DNA from: Cryptococcus deneoformans JEC21
Taxonomy: Eukaryota; Basidiomycota; Tremellomycetes; Tremellales; Cryptococcaceae
Assembly (NCBI RefSeq): GCF_000091045.1
Contig: NC_006684.1
Location: forward strand, 1,031,001-1,095,000
DNA length: 64,000 nt
Reading direction: 5' to 3'
Part shown: positions 1 through 11,175 of the stretch, piece by piece
Position numbering within the stretch: the first letter of the stretch is position 1
How the letters are laid out: the number at the start of each line of letters is the position of its first letter
Notes under the pieces: model-generated
The model's database searches: none
What the model was told of the DNA's origin: nothing
The model's input: the letters and a program-made list of their open reading frames with translations, nothing else
Made by a program: the position numbers and the translations under genes

Positions 1-994
<994 letters not shown>

Positions 995-1307
995 GGCGTG
1001 TGCGTGGGGAGTATGGGTAAGGGATGTTGCAGTGCAGCGTATTACGGCGCCAGAAGATACAGAAAATACACTTCCCGCCAACGCGCGTCACCCGGAGATA
1101 TCTCCATGCCCGCCTGTGGCAGTGGAGGCGCGGGGTCCCCGCCTTCTCGGCTGTGCAATCCATTCACCAGAACCACACAAGACACGTCTTTTGTCCTCAA
1201 AGCCCTCAGCTTCTTCCCCTGCCATACAATAATACCTGCATTCCCAGTCCCCTCCTGAATCCCCGCCATCTTCCGATATCTCCTCACAATCTATACGGCC
1301 TGACACC
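995..1307. promoter_or_regulatory. Divergent promoter region SAR1 / LOG-family gene
   Basis: This 313 bp gap separates two start codons facing away from each other. The right half is pyrimidine-rich, as is common just upstream of starts in this window. I see no clear TATA box or other defined site. Confidence 0.5.
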
Positions 1308-1509
1308 ATGTCCCCTTTCCCCCAGACCGCAAAGCTCAATAACCCTGTCTGTGTCTTGTCAGTCAATAACGTTACATGCCCCGTATAATCCTGCTCATTT
1401 TAATGCTTTTAGCTGTGGCTCATCCCCAGGAAACAAGCCCCTTTTTGTCAAAGCCGCGGAATCAGTTGGTAAAGGTCTTGCCAAAGCCAATATACCGCTT
1501 GTCTATGGC

Positions 1510-1549
<40 letters not shown>

Positions 1550-2312
1550 AATACTTCACACCCCACTGAACCTACCTCCAGGCGTCGTCTCTCAATCGGC
1601 ATTGTCCGCCAATGGGTATGTCCATGGCATTCTCCCTCGTGCACTTGTCGAGCCGGCATCGGAACCCACACCGGCTCCGTGGTCTACCACGAACGGAGAC
1701 ACGGCCCGGAGCAAGGAAGGGACTGGAAAGGATGTCGTGGAAGATGACAACCAAGCCAAGTTGACCGTCGAGGTTGTTGGGACTATGCATCAGGTAGGTT
1801 TCCCGACAGTGATATATGTCCTTGGCAGATGTCGTGCGATCGGACTAATGAACGTGGTTGACAGCGAAAGCTGGCCATGGCTAAACTGTCAACCGGAGGG
1901 TTTATAGTGCTTCCTGGCGGCTATGGTACTCTTGAAGAAGCTCTTGAGATGATCACCTGGAATCAGCTCGGTATCCATCGCCTTCCCATCATCATCTTGA
2001 ACATTGGCAACTTTTTCACCCATCTCTATAAGCAATTCGAGAACTCAGTCGAGGCTGGCTTTATCGCTCCCAGTAACCTCTCATTGTTGAGACTGGTCGA
2101 CTTGGAAGGCGGTGAGGAGGCCAATATTGATGAAACAAGGGCAGATGAATGGGGTCAAGCTGCCCTGAAAGCTCTCAAAGAGTGGAGCGTCGATGTGAGT
2201 CATTTCCGATGGACAGGCTCGTGTTCCCGCTCATGTCTTCTTGCAGGAGGATGTCGGATACAATTTAAATTGGAAAGAAGAAGATGATGGCGGCACACAA
2301 GATACTGTATGA
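1308..2312 (+). CDS. LOG-family protein (cytokinin riboside monophosphate phosphoribohydrolase-like)
   Basis: LOG-family enzymes hydrolyse the N-glycosidic bond of nucleoside 5'-monophosphates; in plants they release active cytokinin, while the fungal substrate is usually unknown. The spliced protein begins MSPFPQTAKLNNPVCVF and continues CGSSPGNKPLF. It carries GGGRRGIMG, the family Arg-Lys motif in HQRKLAM, and the signature PGGYGTLEE followed by WNQLGIH. Introns follow the FCGS region, the GIMG motif, the MHQ residues and the WSVD residues; the last exon ends at TGA 2310-2312. A Ser/Pro/Thr-rich insert after VHGILPRALVEP is longer than in plant LOGs. Older annotations call the family lysine decarboxylase, which is a misnomer. 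Family assignment is firm; the substrate is not visible in the sequence. Confidence 0.9.
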
Positions 2313-2407
2313 TATCTTCACTCATTTAAATCACACACCTATCATTGTCCATCATGCATTGACCATATCATCTCTAGTTTCGTAGCCCCTCCTACCTATT
2401 TACCACC

Positions 2408-3275
2408 ATGCGCTGTACCTTTCCCTCGGCCACATCTACCTCTATATCCGAAGCAGATTTGCCGTTAATCGGCTACCACCTTGAGCGACTCCGAGAGGCA
2501 CATGCCCACTTTGCAGAGCGTGATACGCATTACTGGGGTGAATGGCCTGGTGACGACTCTGTCACGGACAAATGTTTGCAAGTCTTACGAGAGAAAGCAC
2601 AGGAAGGCGAGGGGGATTATCGAGTTAGAATTGTCATCTGCCCGAAAGGTATAGTCAAAGTTGAAGTGCCTCCTGCACCCAAAGATGCCGGTGGGTTCTA
2701 TTTTTACGCACTTGTGGAAGATCCACGCGCGCTGACCTCATTTTCCATTCAGGCCCATTCAGTTTGGAGATCCCGACTGCCTCGATGGCTAGAGCAAGAC
2801 CTCTGGTGCTTGATCCAGCTGTTACCGACGTGCGAGGAGAAGACCCATCGAATAGAAAGTTTAGATTATACAAAACCAGCCAGAGGGAACTGTACGATCT
2901 GGCATATGAGCGTGGTAGTGAGTGCCTTGACATTTTATATTTATGGGCGTGTTTAAACAAGTTGGAACTGACAGACATACTCCAGGCACTCTTTCTCCAT
3001 GTCACCCTGAAGTTCTCTTGCACACATCAACTCATCTCCTGGAAACTACGACTTCAAACATTGCTATTCTCTCTCCCTCCGGCCAGTGGATTACACCATC
3101 GATTTCCTCTTCAACTCCTCTTCTCAATGGAGTTGTAAGGAGGTTTCTCCTGGAGAGCGGAGTCATAGAGGAAGGCGAACTGACACTGGCGGATTTTGAG
3201 CGCGTAAAGGCGGAAGGAGGACGAATCATTGGATTCAATGGTTTGAGGGGTATCTGGGAAGGGAAAATCATCTAG
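2408..3275 (+). CDS. Class IV aminotransferase-like, aminodeoxychorismate lyase (ABZ2-like)
   Basis: Predicted PLP-dependent fold-type IV enzyme. By resemblance it is 4-amino-4-deoxychorismate lyase, which makes p-aminobenzoate for folate. Evidence in the spliced reading is YKTSQRELYD, where the Lys fits the PLP Schiff-base lysine, then LLETTTSNIAILSPSGQW and TPLLNGVVRRFL, the family's conserved C-terminal signature. Two introns separate the exons: one after PPAPKDA, one after LAYERG. The protein is about 245 residues, close to the usual size. The start at 2408 is only 95 bp from the stop of the upstream gene and gives a short but complete N-terminal region. A D-amino acid or branched-chain aminotransferase is possible in principle, but the ETTTSNIAI and short C-terminus favour ABZ2. 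Confidence 0.75.
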
Positions 3276-3327
3276 ATTCCGCTGTTACATTACAGTATGC
3301 GACTGTCCTACAGTTACATCTCGTATT

Positions 3328-4713
3328 TTATTCTAATTTGGTTTTACTTGTACGCGCCGGCTCCCAGCCATCAACGACATTACCCAAAAGATATATGCTG
3401 ACGCCAAATACCAACAAGCCCGCTGCCCATACAAAAATGTAAACACTCTGCGCCCTCAGTTCCAACAGGTACGCTGATCCCAACCATACACCTTGTGCAA
3501 GGATCCATGCTACGACCAGAGCCGCAGTCTTTTGTCGGGATAAACGTAGTTGTGGTATAACAGGGGGCAGTAGGGGGAGAAACCACGTGAAATATTGCGA
3601 GGTGCAGACTTTGTTGAACGCCACAAACAGAGCCGTTTGAAGAAACATTGCGAAACATAACGAAGAGGTGGACAGCGATGTGGTAATAATGAGACTGATC
3701 TGAGGTAGGAATGATGTCAGAGGATGTCGGATGACGGCAAGGAGCGCAGAAGGTAAAGGCGAGGCGGTTGGTGACGGGAAGAAGGATAGGTAGATGGGAT
3801 AAAAGTATGGCGAAAAGTTGTGTCGGTGATCGAGTCGGGACAGGTGGTAGAGATAGGTATGGTCAAGGAAGGGCTGTCCCCATCTACTTTCATTATCAGT
3901 GGGATACCTCTACAATAATGCGTTAACTCGCAGAAATGCACCCACATAGACCAGAGTGCTCCGTTGATCAACACAAAGCTAGATGCGACAATGAGGCCAA
4001 AGCGCCAGACCCTCATACCGAACCATCCCCACCTTGCAGAGAGCTCCTTCCAAATCGCGGGAATGTAGATAGCTGGGTAAATTTTCCAGCTCACAGCTAA
4101 AGCCAGCACGATGGCAGCTCGGGTCTCTCCGGCCCCCTTTTTCTCGTTCCTGCTGCCTAGTCGGAGAAAGTAATGCAGAGTAACTACAAGGAAGCAGATA
4201 GCCGCTTCAGGCGACCCCCGAGTCGTAATGCTCAAGACGAAAGGATTGATCGTCCATAAAAGGTGTGTGGGCCAGAAGGGTGCTGGGTCTGGTCCCGTAA
4301 GAAGCAGCAGAGGTATTAGTAAAGAGGGGAGAGCCAAAAGACATTTGCCCAGTAGTGGATGGATGAGGGCGGGAGAGAGGAATAGTGGGAGCAAAGGCGT
4401 ATATCGGAATGTGGCTCGGTCATAAGGACTACCCAAAACTTCAGCCATGGAAAGACAGAGCAGCTGAAAGAGAGTTGACTCACTCCCCAATGGACAACCC
4501 AATTTTCTTCACGAGCCACCCTTTTGCCTGCTCTTTTTCAGTGGGAATGAATATCAGCCGGGCACCATCTGTGACCACCCTCCAGTCGACATCCGTGTAT
4601 CTTAGACCTCCATAGCGTTCTGGATGAGAATCAACGTGGTCAGCGTAGAGGATGAGGGCAAGATGAAGGGCGAGAGACAGCAAGATGATTTGGGAGTTTT
4701 TTGTTCTGAGCAT
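3328..4713 (-). CDS. GPI14: GPI mannosyltransferase 1 (PIG-M), ER membrane
   Basis: GPI14/PIG-M adds the first alpha-1,4-linked mannose to the GPI precursor on the luminal side of the ER. The product starts MLRTKNSQIILLSLALHLAL, a membrane segment, followed by YTDVDWRVVTDGARLIF with the catalytic DxD in the first luminal loop. After an intron come SPYDRATFRYTPLLPLFL and, further on, WGQPFLDHTYLYHLSRLDHR and HNFSPYFYPIYL, all PIG-M hallmarks. Many hydrophobic helices follow to the C-terminus TSKTKLE. The splice between GARLIF and GSPYDR is not settled: a GTGAAG donor would keep frame, whereas the prettier GTGAGT would not. The gene faces the GH128 gene across a shared promoter region and converges on the aminodeoxychorismate-lyase gene. 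Confidence 0.9.
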
Positions 4714-5518
4714 GGGACGAGAAAGTCGGGCCTTGGGCCACGGTGTTTCTTGCGTCTTGAAGGGCACGCCACGTCGATGATATATACGTAAAGATGCGCA
4801 CGCACGAATGGATGTCTGTTGTTTGTGCCTCCACTTTTTCCTCAAACGCGGAATATGCCACCCTCTGAATTCCCACGGTGTTCTGCCAAGAGCTGCATAT
4901 GTCATCATCCAGAAACTTGAAACGCGAACAAAAGGAGTAAGGGGCCTCGCACGTGGTTTCGGGGGATTGATGCGAAATTTCCTAACAACCGGTAAATAAG
5001 GAATCCGCAGAAATCTGGAATTATCCGCAGGAACTGGGGATACGTTCCTGCATGTTGGTAAAAATGGCAAAAATAAGAATACGAGCAATCAAAATGGGTC
5101 TGTGCATGTCACCGGCCGTCGTGTCTGGTTGCTGTCTTTACATTTTTCCATCATCACCCCGCTTTTCGTTTTGTTTTCTCACCATTTGATTACATCCCCT
5201 TCTTTACACTGATTTCTCCCACCATCTTCTTCTGTCTCAAACCGGAACACCGACCGCAAACGCTCTTTTACACGCCACGAGACAATTCACGACTACGTAC
5301 TATATCATCCACGTATTACTCATTGAACGACACTACAGCACTATAACGAGATAGACCCGCTACCACTGCAAGCTTGAGCATGTTAGTCATCGCTTTTACT
5401 TCCTGTTGATACCATTTCACAACTCGCTGACGAAGAATCATACGCTGAAGCAGATATCTGTACAGCTCCTACTGCAACGCGACGCGTATTCAACCCAGAT
5501 CGAGCGTAATCACATACA
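4714..5518. promoter_or_regulatory. Divergent promoter region GPI14 / GH128 gene
   Basis: This 805 bp gap holds no convincing gene. Its right half, about 5130-5400, is rich in pyrimidines and AC tracts and probably carries the 5' leader of the GH128 gene. An open reading frame extends GPI14 upstream to 5088, but it has no family similarity and I do not count it as coding. Confidence 0.45.
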
Positions 5519-7247
5519 ATGACCGCCATAATCAAATTGCTCAATCTCCTTCCTGCCCTTGCCCTCGCAGGGATGGCTCTCACTGGTTTTGAGAACGTCC
5601 CTGTAAGTCCTTTATCTGCTTCTGATGAAGCCCTTTCCATTCATTATAGCTCCTCAAAACAAACCTCTTGGCTGACCGTTCTCGGCATCATTTCGGTTGC
5701 CCCTTTCGACGCGTCTGCTGACACGTTTACGTAATACAGGGAACCCTTGCTCACCGACCTGACTCTCGCGATCAACATCGACACCTTGCTGCTCGACTTG
5801 CAGACAACATTGTTAAACATGAGAAAAAGCGTTCCAGCAACGGCAGGATCCTCCGACGAAGGGCCGATGGAACTGTTTGCCGAGCCAAAGACCAATCATT
5901 CGTTGCTGTTGCAAGCAGCGCCGTCACCAGTACCCCAGCTTCGACCACCTCTACGGTTGATGTTGAAGCCACGAGCAGCCCTTCCGTCGCCGATGTGACT
6001 TTCACCGATGACTCGGCTACGTCATCTTCGAGCTCTGAGTGGGTGCAAAGTACTTCTTCATCATCCGTGGAGGCTCAAGCAACCGCACAATCTCTCGCAA
6101 CTACTACTACCTCTTCCGGGGGCGGTTCGGTCAACGTGGGAAGCAAATTTGGTCTTGCATGGCCTAACGGTGACTGGGCCGCGTCCACCGATCCCAATTA
6201 CATTGGCAACTATATCGGTAGCAAGGCTTCATGGTACTATACTTGGAGCCCCTTTTCTGTTGTAAGTTTAGATAACCAGGTGCAATCGCAAGCCGTTTAA
6301 TTCGTACTCACAAACATAATCAGGGTTCCGGCGACTCCCTTGGTCTCGAATTTGTCCCCATGCTTTGGGGCCCGAAGCAGGTATCCGATTGGCATGCTCA
6401 GATGAGTCAATGGCCTTCTACCGTCGAAAACGCTCTTTTCTTTAATGTGAGTTTATGTATGCCTCAATTGTTTCTAGTTATAGTTAAACCTTGAAAACGC
6501 GTAGGAGCCCAACCAGGTCGGCCAGTGTGATATCTCTGCCGCCGACGCCGTCACGTACTGGGTTACCGATTACCTTCCCGTCCGTGCCAGCGGAATTCGA
6601 TTGGGCGGTGCTGCTACTACCAGTGCCCCTGATGGTCTTCAATGGGTTTTGGATTTCGTTAAGGCTTGTACTGATGCCGGCAACTCTGCTGCCGATTGTG
6701 CCGCTGAGTAAGTGCTCTCATCGTAGGAAAGTCCTTTTCTAACCGTTTTTAGCTTCATTCCTCTCCACTGGTACGATGTCGACATCGAGAACTTCAAGTC
6801 CTACGTTGAGAATTTCCATACTCAGACCGGCTCCAACATCTGGATTACTGAGTATGCTTGCCAAAACTTTAATGGCGGTGCTCAGTGCACTGATCAAGAG
6901 TGTAAGTTTCGAGCGTTTGACATAAATATGCAAAAGCACTTGAGCTAACTGCGTCACCAGCCTGGGATCTGCATATCGCCATCGCTGCCTGGTTCGATGA
7001 ACAGTCCTATGTTGAGAGATACTCTCCGTTTGGTAAGCTGCGGTTCGCTATCATGCGATGGCCAGTTGTTGACCTCGTTTGCAGGTGTCATGCAAGATAT
7101 GCAGGGCGTTAACCAAAACAATGCGCTCATGAACCCTGACGGTTCAATCACCTCCCTGGGTGGATGGGTAAGTGGTCTTGAGCAACTGGACATTGTCCGA
7201 GACCCGACTCACAGCTGACATCATTTCAGTACATTTCCAGTGCCTAA
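5519..7247 (+). CDS. Secreted GH128 (Asl1-like) beta-1,3-glucanase-type glycoside hydrolase
   Basis: The protein begins with a signal peptide (MTAIIKLLNLLPALALAGMA). A basic segment with dibasic sites (KHEKKRSSNGRILRRR) and a Ser/Thr-rich linker follow. The glyco_hydro_cc/GH128 catalytic domain then starts at KFGLAWPNGDW. Visible motifs are SWYYTWSP, EFVPMLWGPKQVSDW, FNEPNQVGQCD (likely acid/base Glu), PLHWYDVD and WITEYACQNF (likely nucleophile Glu), ending GGWYISSA. The family includes endo-beta-1,3-glucanases acting on the cell wall, consistent with a secreted wall-remodelling enzyme. About seven short introns are present. There is no GPI signal, so the product is probably released or held in the wall through its Ser/Thr linker. 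The start is the first ATG that gives a signal peptide. Confidence 0.9.
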
Positions 7248-8053
7248 ACTCAAGTGACCTACGAGGTATCTGTGATCCTCAAAGCACTTAGTATCGCCGT
7301 CAATGAGCCGCTATGAACATTTGATATTGTCTCGCTTTTGTTAGTTTGGTAGTTCTCGCCTTCCGTTTGTTCCATACCTTCTCCTTCCTTCGATGGGCTT
7401 GATGTCGATCGAGAAGAGGCCACGCAAATTTATCACCGCATGTATACATTTATGTGCACCTGTATAGAAGGGGGTTGCACCCCATTTTGATTCCATGTGC
7501 GTTTGTGCAGGAGCACGTAATCTCTTGCAGGAACTATATACAAGTACAACAAGCAGTGCATACTCACGATATGTACGCGAAACGACGAGTGACACTACTC
7601 ACAGTATGGTACGCTGCGCCTCATTTCATTTTTTCATATCATATGAGGTGACAGTGCCGATAATGCATATATATGCAATACACAAGATGCATATGCTGTA
7701 AAAATGCATAAGTATTCCGTCGAAGAAACGTAAGAAACTTAAGAAGCCAGAAGCTAAAGCGTCTGAAGAAGGCGAGAGCGAGTTAACAAGTCAGACGCGC
7801 AAGCAAGATCCTAAATCCAGAGCGCCCTTTTCGCGCCAGATCCAGGCCCAAGTCCCTTATCTGTCCCGAGCGCACAGCGTTTTATAAAAATAAGCGCACC
7901 GCATTATAAAAGCAGGCGCATCGCATTATAAAGACAGGCGCACTTTTTCAGGCAACGAGTACCTCTCACTCGTTCATCCATCTTCCATTTTTCCTCATCG
8001 TCGTTGCCCATTCACCTCTTCATTCCTTTCCAACCACCACTGCCTCTACCAAC
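7248..8053. promoter_or_regulatory. 3' region of GH128 gene and promoter of Asp/Thr-repeat GPI protein
   Basis: This 806 bp gap has no supported gene. It holds the GH128 3' UTR at left. At right lies the promoter of the next gene, with a tandem array of TATA-containing units (listed separately) and a CT-rich leader just before the ATG at 8054. Confidence 0.5.
7870..7943 (+). repeat. Tandem TATA-containing repeat, three units of 22-24 bp
   Basis: Three head-to-tail units each start GCGCA(C/T) and contain TTATAAA: 7870-7893, 7894-7915 and 7916-7937, followed by a partial fourth GCGCAC. The second and third units differ at only a few positions. They lie about 110-180 bp upstream of the ATG at 8054, a sensible place for core-promoter elements, so the repeat may supply alternative TATA boxes. 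Function is inferred. Confidence 0.8.
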
Positions 8054-8924
8054 ATGAAATTGACTCTCCCCCTCGCTATCACTGTCTCCCTACTCTCCTC
8101 AATCGCATTTGCTTCTCCTGCCCCTGTCGTCGTAGGCTCTACTACAGAAAGGCACCTCGCGCGCAACGACAATTCCATCCCTCACGATGTTGCTCGATCA
8201 ATCGCTGGTGCATTCCATGCCTCAGGGATGAATGCTGTGAAACGTCAGGAAGACGCCTCCAGTTCTGGAGACTCGTCCACTGATGACGGCTCCGACGATA
8301 CATCGGACGATGATGGCACTACCGACGATGGAACTGCTGACAGTGGTACTACCGACGATGGTACTACTGATGATGGTTCTGATAGCTCTGACGGTACTAC
8401 AACCGATGATGGCACCGATGACGGTACTGAAGATAGTACCACGACAGACGACGGGACAGAGTAAGTTTTAAGCTTGTTACAGTGTGCCAGCACCTTTAAG
8501 TAGGTTACTGACCATGTGATGTTCTAGTGACAGCTCTGCTGCCGTTACCGATACCGATACCGATACTGCTGTTGCTACCAATACTGCTGCCGCTACTACT
8601 ACTTCTGCCGCCAATACTACTGCCTCTACTTCTACCCGCACAGGCCTCACCAACTACAACACCACTACTCGAAGTAGTACCGTCCCCGTTTCTACCACCA
8701 TGGCCGCTCAAACAGTTAGTGTCGTCTACCTGCTGTTCCATGCGTCGTTCATATAGATCAGAGCTGACAACGACAAAAAATCAAAATAGACAGCTGCCGT
8801 GGCTTCGAGCGACTCCACCAGCGGCTCAGGCCGAGGTATTTCTGTGCCCTCCGGCCTCAATGTTATACCCGTTCTGAGTTTCTTTATCGCTAGCGGTCTT
8901 GGTGCCGCCCATATCTTCATCTAG
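8054..8924 (+). CDS. Secreted Asp/Thr-repeat GPI-anchored wall protein
   Basis: No known family is recognised. The N-terminus MKLTLPLAITVSLLSSIAFA is a clear signal peptide. A short mature segment ends in KR (Kex2-like site), then a highly acidic block follows, built of TDDGT/TDDGS repeats with more than 30 Asp. After an intron (GTAAGT, phase 2) a Thr/Ala/Asn-rich O-glycosylation stretch (TDTDTDTAVATNTAAATTT) follows. After a second intron come SSDSTSGSGRG and a C-terminal hydrophobic tail LNVIPVLSFFIASGLGAAHI, typical of GPI attachment. The acidic repeat is unusual for a fungal GPI protein and could bind cations or space the protein through the wall; that is inference. The neighbouring GPI protein converges on it. 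Confidence 0.8.
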
Positions 8925-9296
8925 AATCATTTTCGTTATCGTGTACCTCTTTAGACAACGATTTGATATTCTACGGACATTCATGATACATTGATCGCGT
9001 TAGAATCCTCAGTGAAACAAAGCAAGACAACCCATGTTTCTCCCTTTTGTAGTTCCTTATGCATTACGCCATGTCGAGTTTCAAACCTGCAAAGCGCAAA
9101 AATCTCTGAGGGACGTCCCACGCTAACCCATTGCTCCAAATCTTGTTCACAATAGCTACAAGAAATGACGTGATGTATATTAATCCTGTACTGATAAGCC
9201 TTCGCTGCTTCCTGTCAAAGGATCAAGCGTGCACCGAAAAGGAAGAAAGGAAAAGATGGTCTATGCTTCATCAAGTGGACTGCCCTAAAAACCTCG
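8925..9296. other. Convergent 3' flanks of two GPI-protein genes
   Basis: This 372 bp gap lies between two stop codons facing each other. It is AT-rich 3' UTR-like sequence and I see no gene in it. Confidence 0.4.
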
Positions 9297-10430
9297 CTAC
9301 AGAATTGCAAATGTACCAACAGCTGCAAAGACAATGGATAAGCCGCTGACAAAAACTCCAGGGAAGGCTCCACTGGAGCTGGTAGAAGAAGAGGAACCGC
9401 CAGCTGTCGAATCATTGGCGGCCGCGAGAGAAGGACTGCTGCCATTAGAAGATGTTGTAGAATCACCAGTAGAAGCACTAGCAGATGAAACAGCGGAGGT
9501 GCTCGCAGCAGAAGCAATGGGCGATGTGGAGGAGGCAGCGGCTGGGGTCTGGATCTCCGAGGTGATAGCAGAACTTGCTGATTCGGTAGTTTCGGTAGAG
9601 GATGAGAGTGAAACGCTATGAAATAATATTTGTAAGACGATAGTAAACGTCTGCAACTCACGACTCGGAAGCATCCTTAGAAGCACTGATGGCAGTGACA
9701 CTCGCAGTCTCTACGATGGAAATTAGTATCGAGAGTGAATCTAATGAGGAGATGCTCACCACTCGTACCCCCCACTATTTCTGAGATAGACGTAGAAGAA
9801 GCGATTTGAGTGGCATCCCCGGTTGAACCGGAACTCGCAGTTAGGCTCGAGTTGGAGGCAGAGTTCTCCAAGCAGTCACTGTCTCCTGCTCCAACCTTAA
9901 TATTTTGGACATACCCCGTCTTTCCTGACGAATCTACCACCTGGAAGATTAAATCGACACCTTCTGGCTGATTGACCAGCCATTCAGTATGGTTATCCCA
10001 TCCAGCCGTGAGATTGGCTACCGATGTGGTGCCGATATAGTAACCTCCTTGCCCAATTTCGAGGGTCACCGGAGGCTATACAGGCCGGCATCGTTAGCCA
10101 CGCCACCATGCAATCAATGCTGCAAGATCACTCACGGAAGCACCTGTCCAAGAAATATTGGAATAGCCACATTGTACAACGCCGTTCGCATAGACCGTAA
10201 TTCCATCGTCTACAAGATCGACGCCGTCAGTGATCAAGGACAACGTATCAAACGGCGTACAGTTGTAACTCTGATATAGCGGTTCCTTTGAGCAACAGCC
10301 ACTTACTAAAGCTACCTGCCAGAATTTCACCAACTTGTCCTGCCGGCTGAGGCACAGCCTGAGCCTTATGGGCCATATCAAAGACGGTGAAAAACAGCGC
10401 CACAAGGAGGGACGATTTGTCGAACATCAT
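9297..10430 (-). CDS. Kre9/KNH-like Ser/Thr-rich GPI-anchored protein
   Basis: The product starts MMFDKSSLLVALFFTVFDMA, a signal peptide. A domain follows with YNCTPFDTLSL, QCGYSNISWTGAS, VTLEIGQGGYYIG and LIFQVVDSSGKTGYVQN, ending in a conserved Cys (GDSDC). This resembles the Ser-Thr-rich GPI-anchored membrane family (PF10342) related to yeast Kre9/Knh1, implicated in beta-1,6-glucan. A long Ser/Thr/Ala stretch and a hydrophobic tail (FVSGLSIVFAAVGTFAIL) mark a GPI protein. The first intron is ambiguous: a GTTGGT donor after VPQPAGQ joins in frame to SYNC, whereas the nearer GTAAGT does not. The secreted gene at 29579 shares the domain. Family assignment is moderate. Confidence 0.75.
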
Positions 10431-11175
10431 GATTGGTTGATTATTGCAACTTGTGTGTTGGGCCGGACGATACTTGAAGTCTGATTATCTAACTGTATGG
10501 ATGCGATGATATGGATGGTATGAACGTTCACACTTTGCTCACGGCGCAGCCGCAGAAGAAAACAGAGAAAGAAAAAATAGAGCAAAGAATAGAAAATATG
10601 GATAGAGTAATAAAGGCCGAGTACTACTCGTAGCTGAGTGTTCGGTCGGTGACGAACGAAGAGGCATAAAAGCAGCTACGTAATACGTAATGATTAGTCG
10701 CACATAGCGTGTTCGATGTCACCACTTACCCTGAAAGTTAAAACCTCCGGCCCCCAGGCCGTAGAACACCGCAAAGTACGTACGTATCCACCACCAGAAT
10801 GTGCATGATCGATGTTGTTACTAGATGCAACTTGCCTCCTCAGCTGTTGTCTGCTGGTTACAGAGCCTATAAATTACATCCCAAATCGAACACACAAGCC
10901 GCAGTCGTCCTCACCATCCTCATACGTGTTTGTCATGTAGTCTTGAACGAAGTACGTAGGAAAGTCCTTACTAAAAAAGCGAAAGATTACTACATATTGT
11001 AGTGCCTTGATATACGTAATAAAGCCCGTTGGAAATACTGGTTGATACAAACATAAAAGCGCGTCTTATGGTGGAACATTAAAGGGTCAATGAGAATGGA
11101 ATGAAAAACCGTCAAGGTCCATGCCTATATCTAGTGCACTGATCGTTGTCGTTCTAAAATTCCGTGCGAAGGAAT
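10431..11175. promoter_or_regulatory. Promoter of Kre9-like gene and 3' flank of Medusa-like gene
   Basis: This 745 bp gap is rich in A and in short TACGTA palindromes (about 10675-10690 and 10775-10785). No coding segment is supported. The left part should hold the promoter of the gene starting at 10430. Confidence 0.4.

Noticed and set aside
4714..5088. Upstream extension of GPI14 to a start at 5088
   Set aside because: The frame stays open, but the added residues have no similarity to PIG-M; the hydrophobic start at 4713 fits the family.
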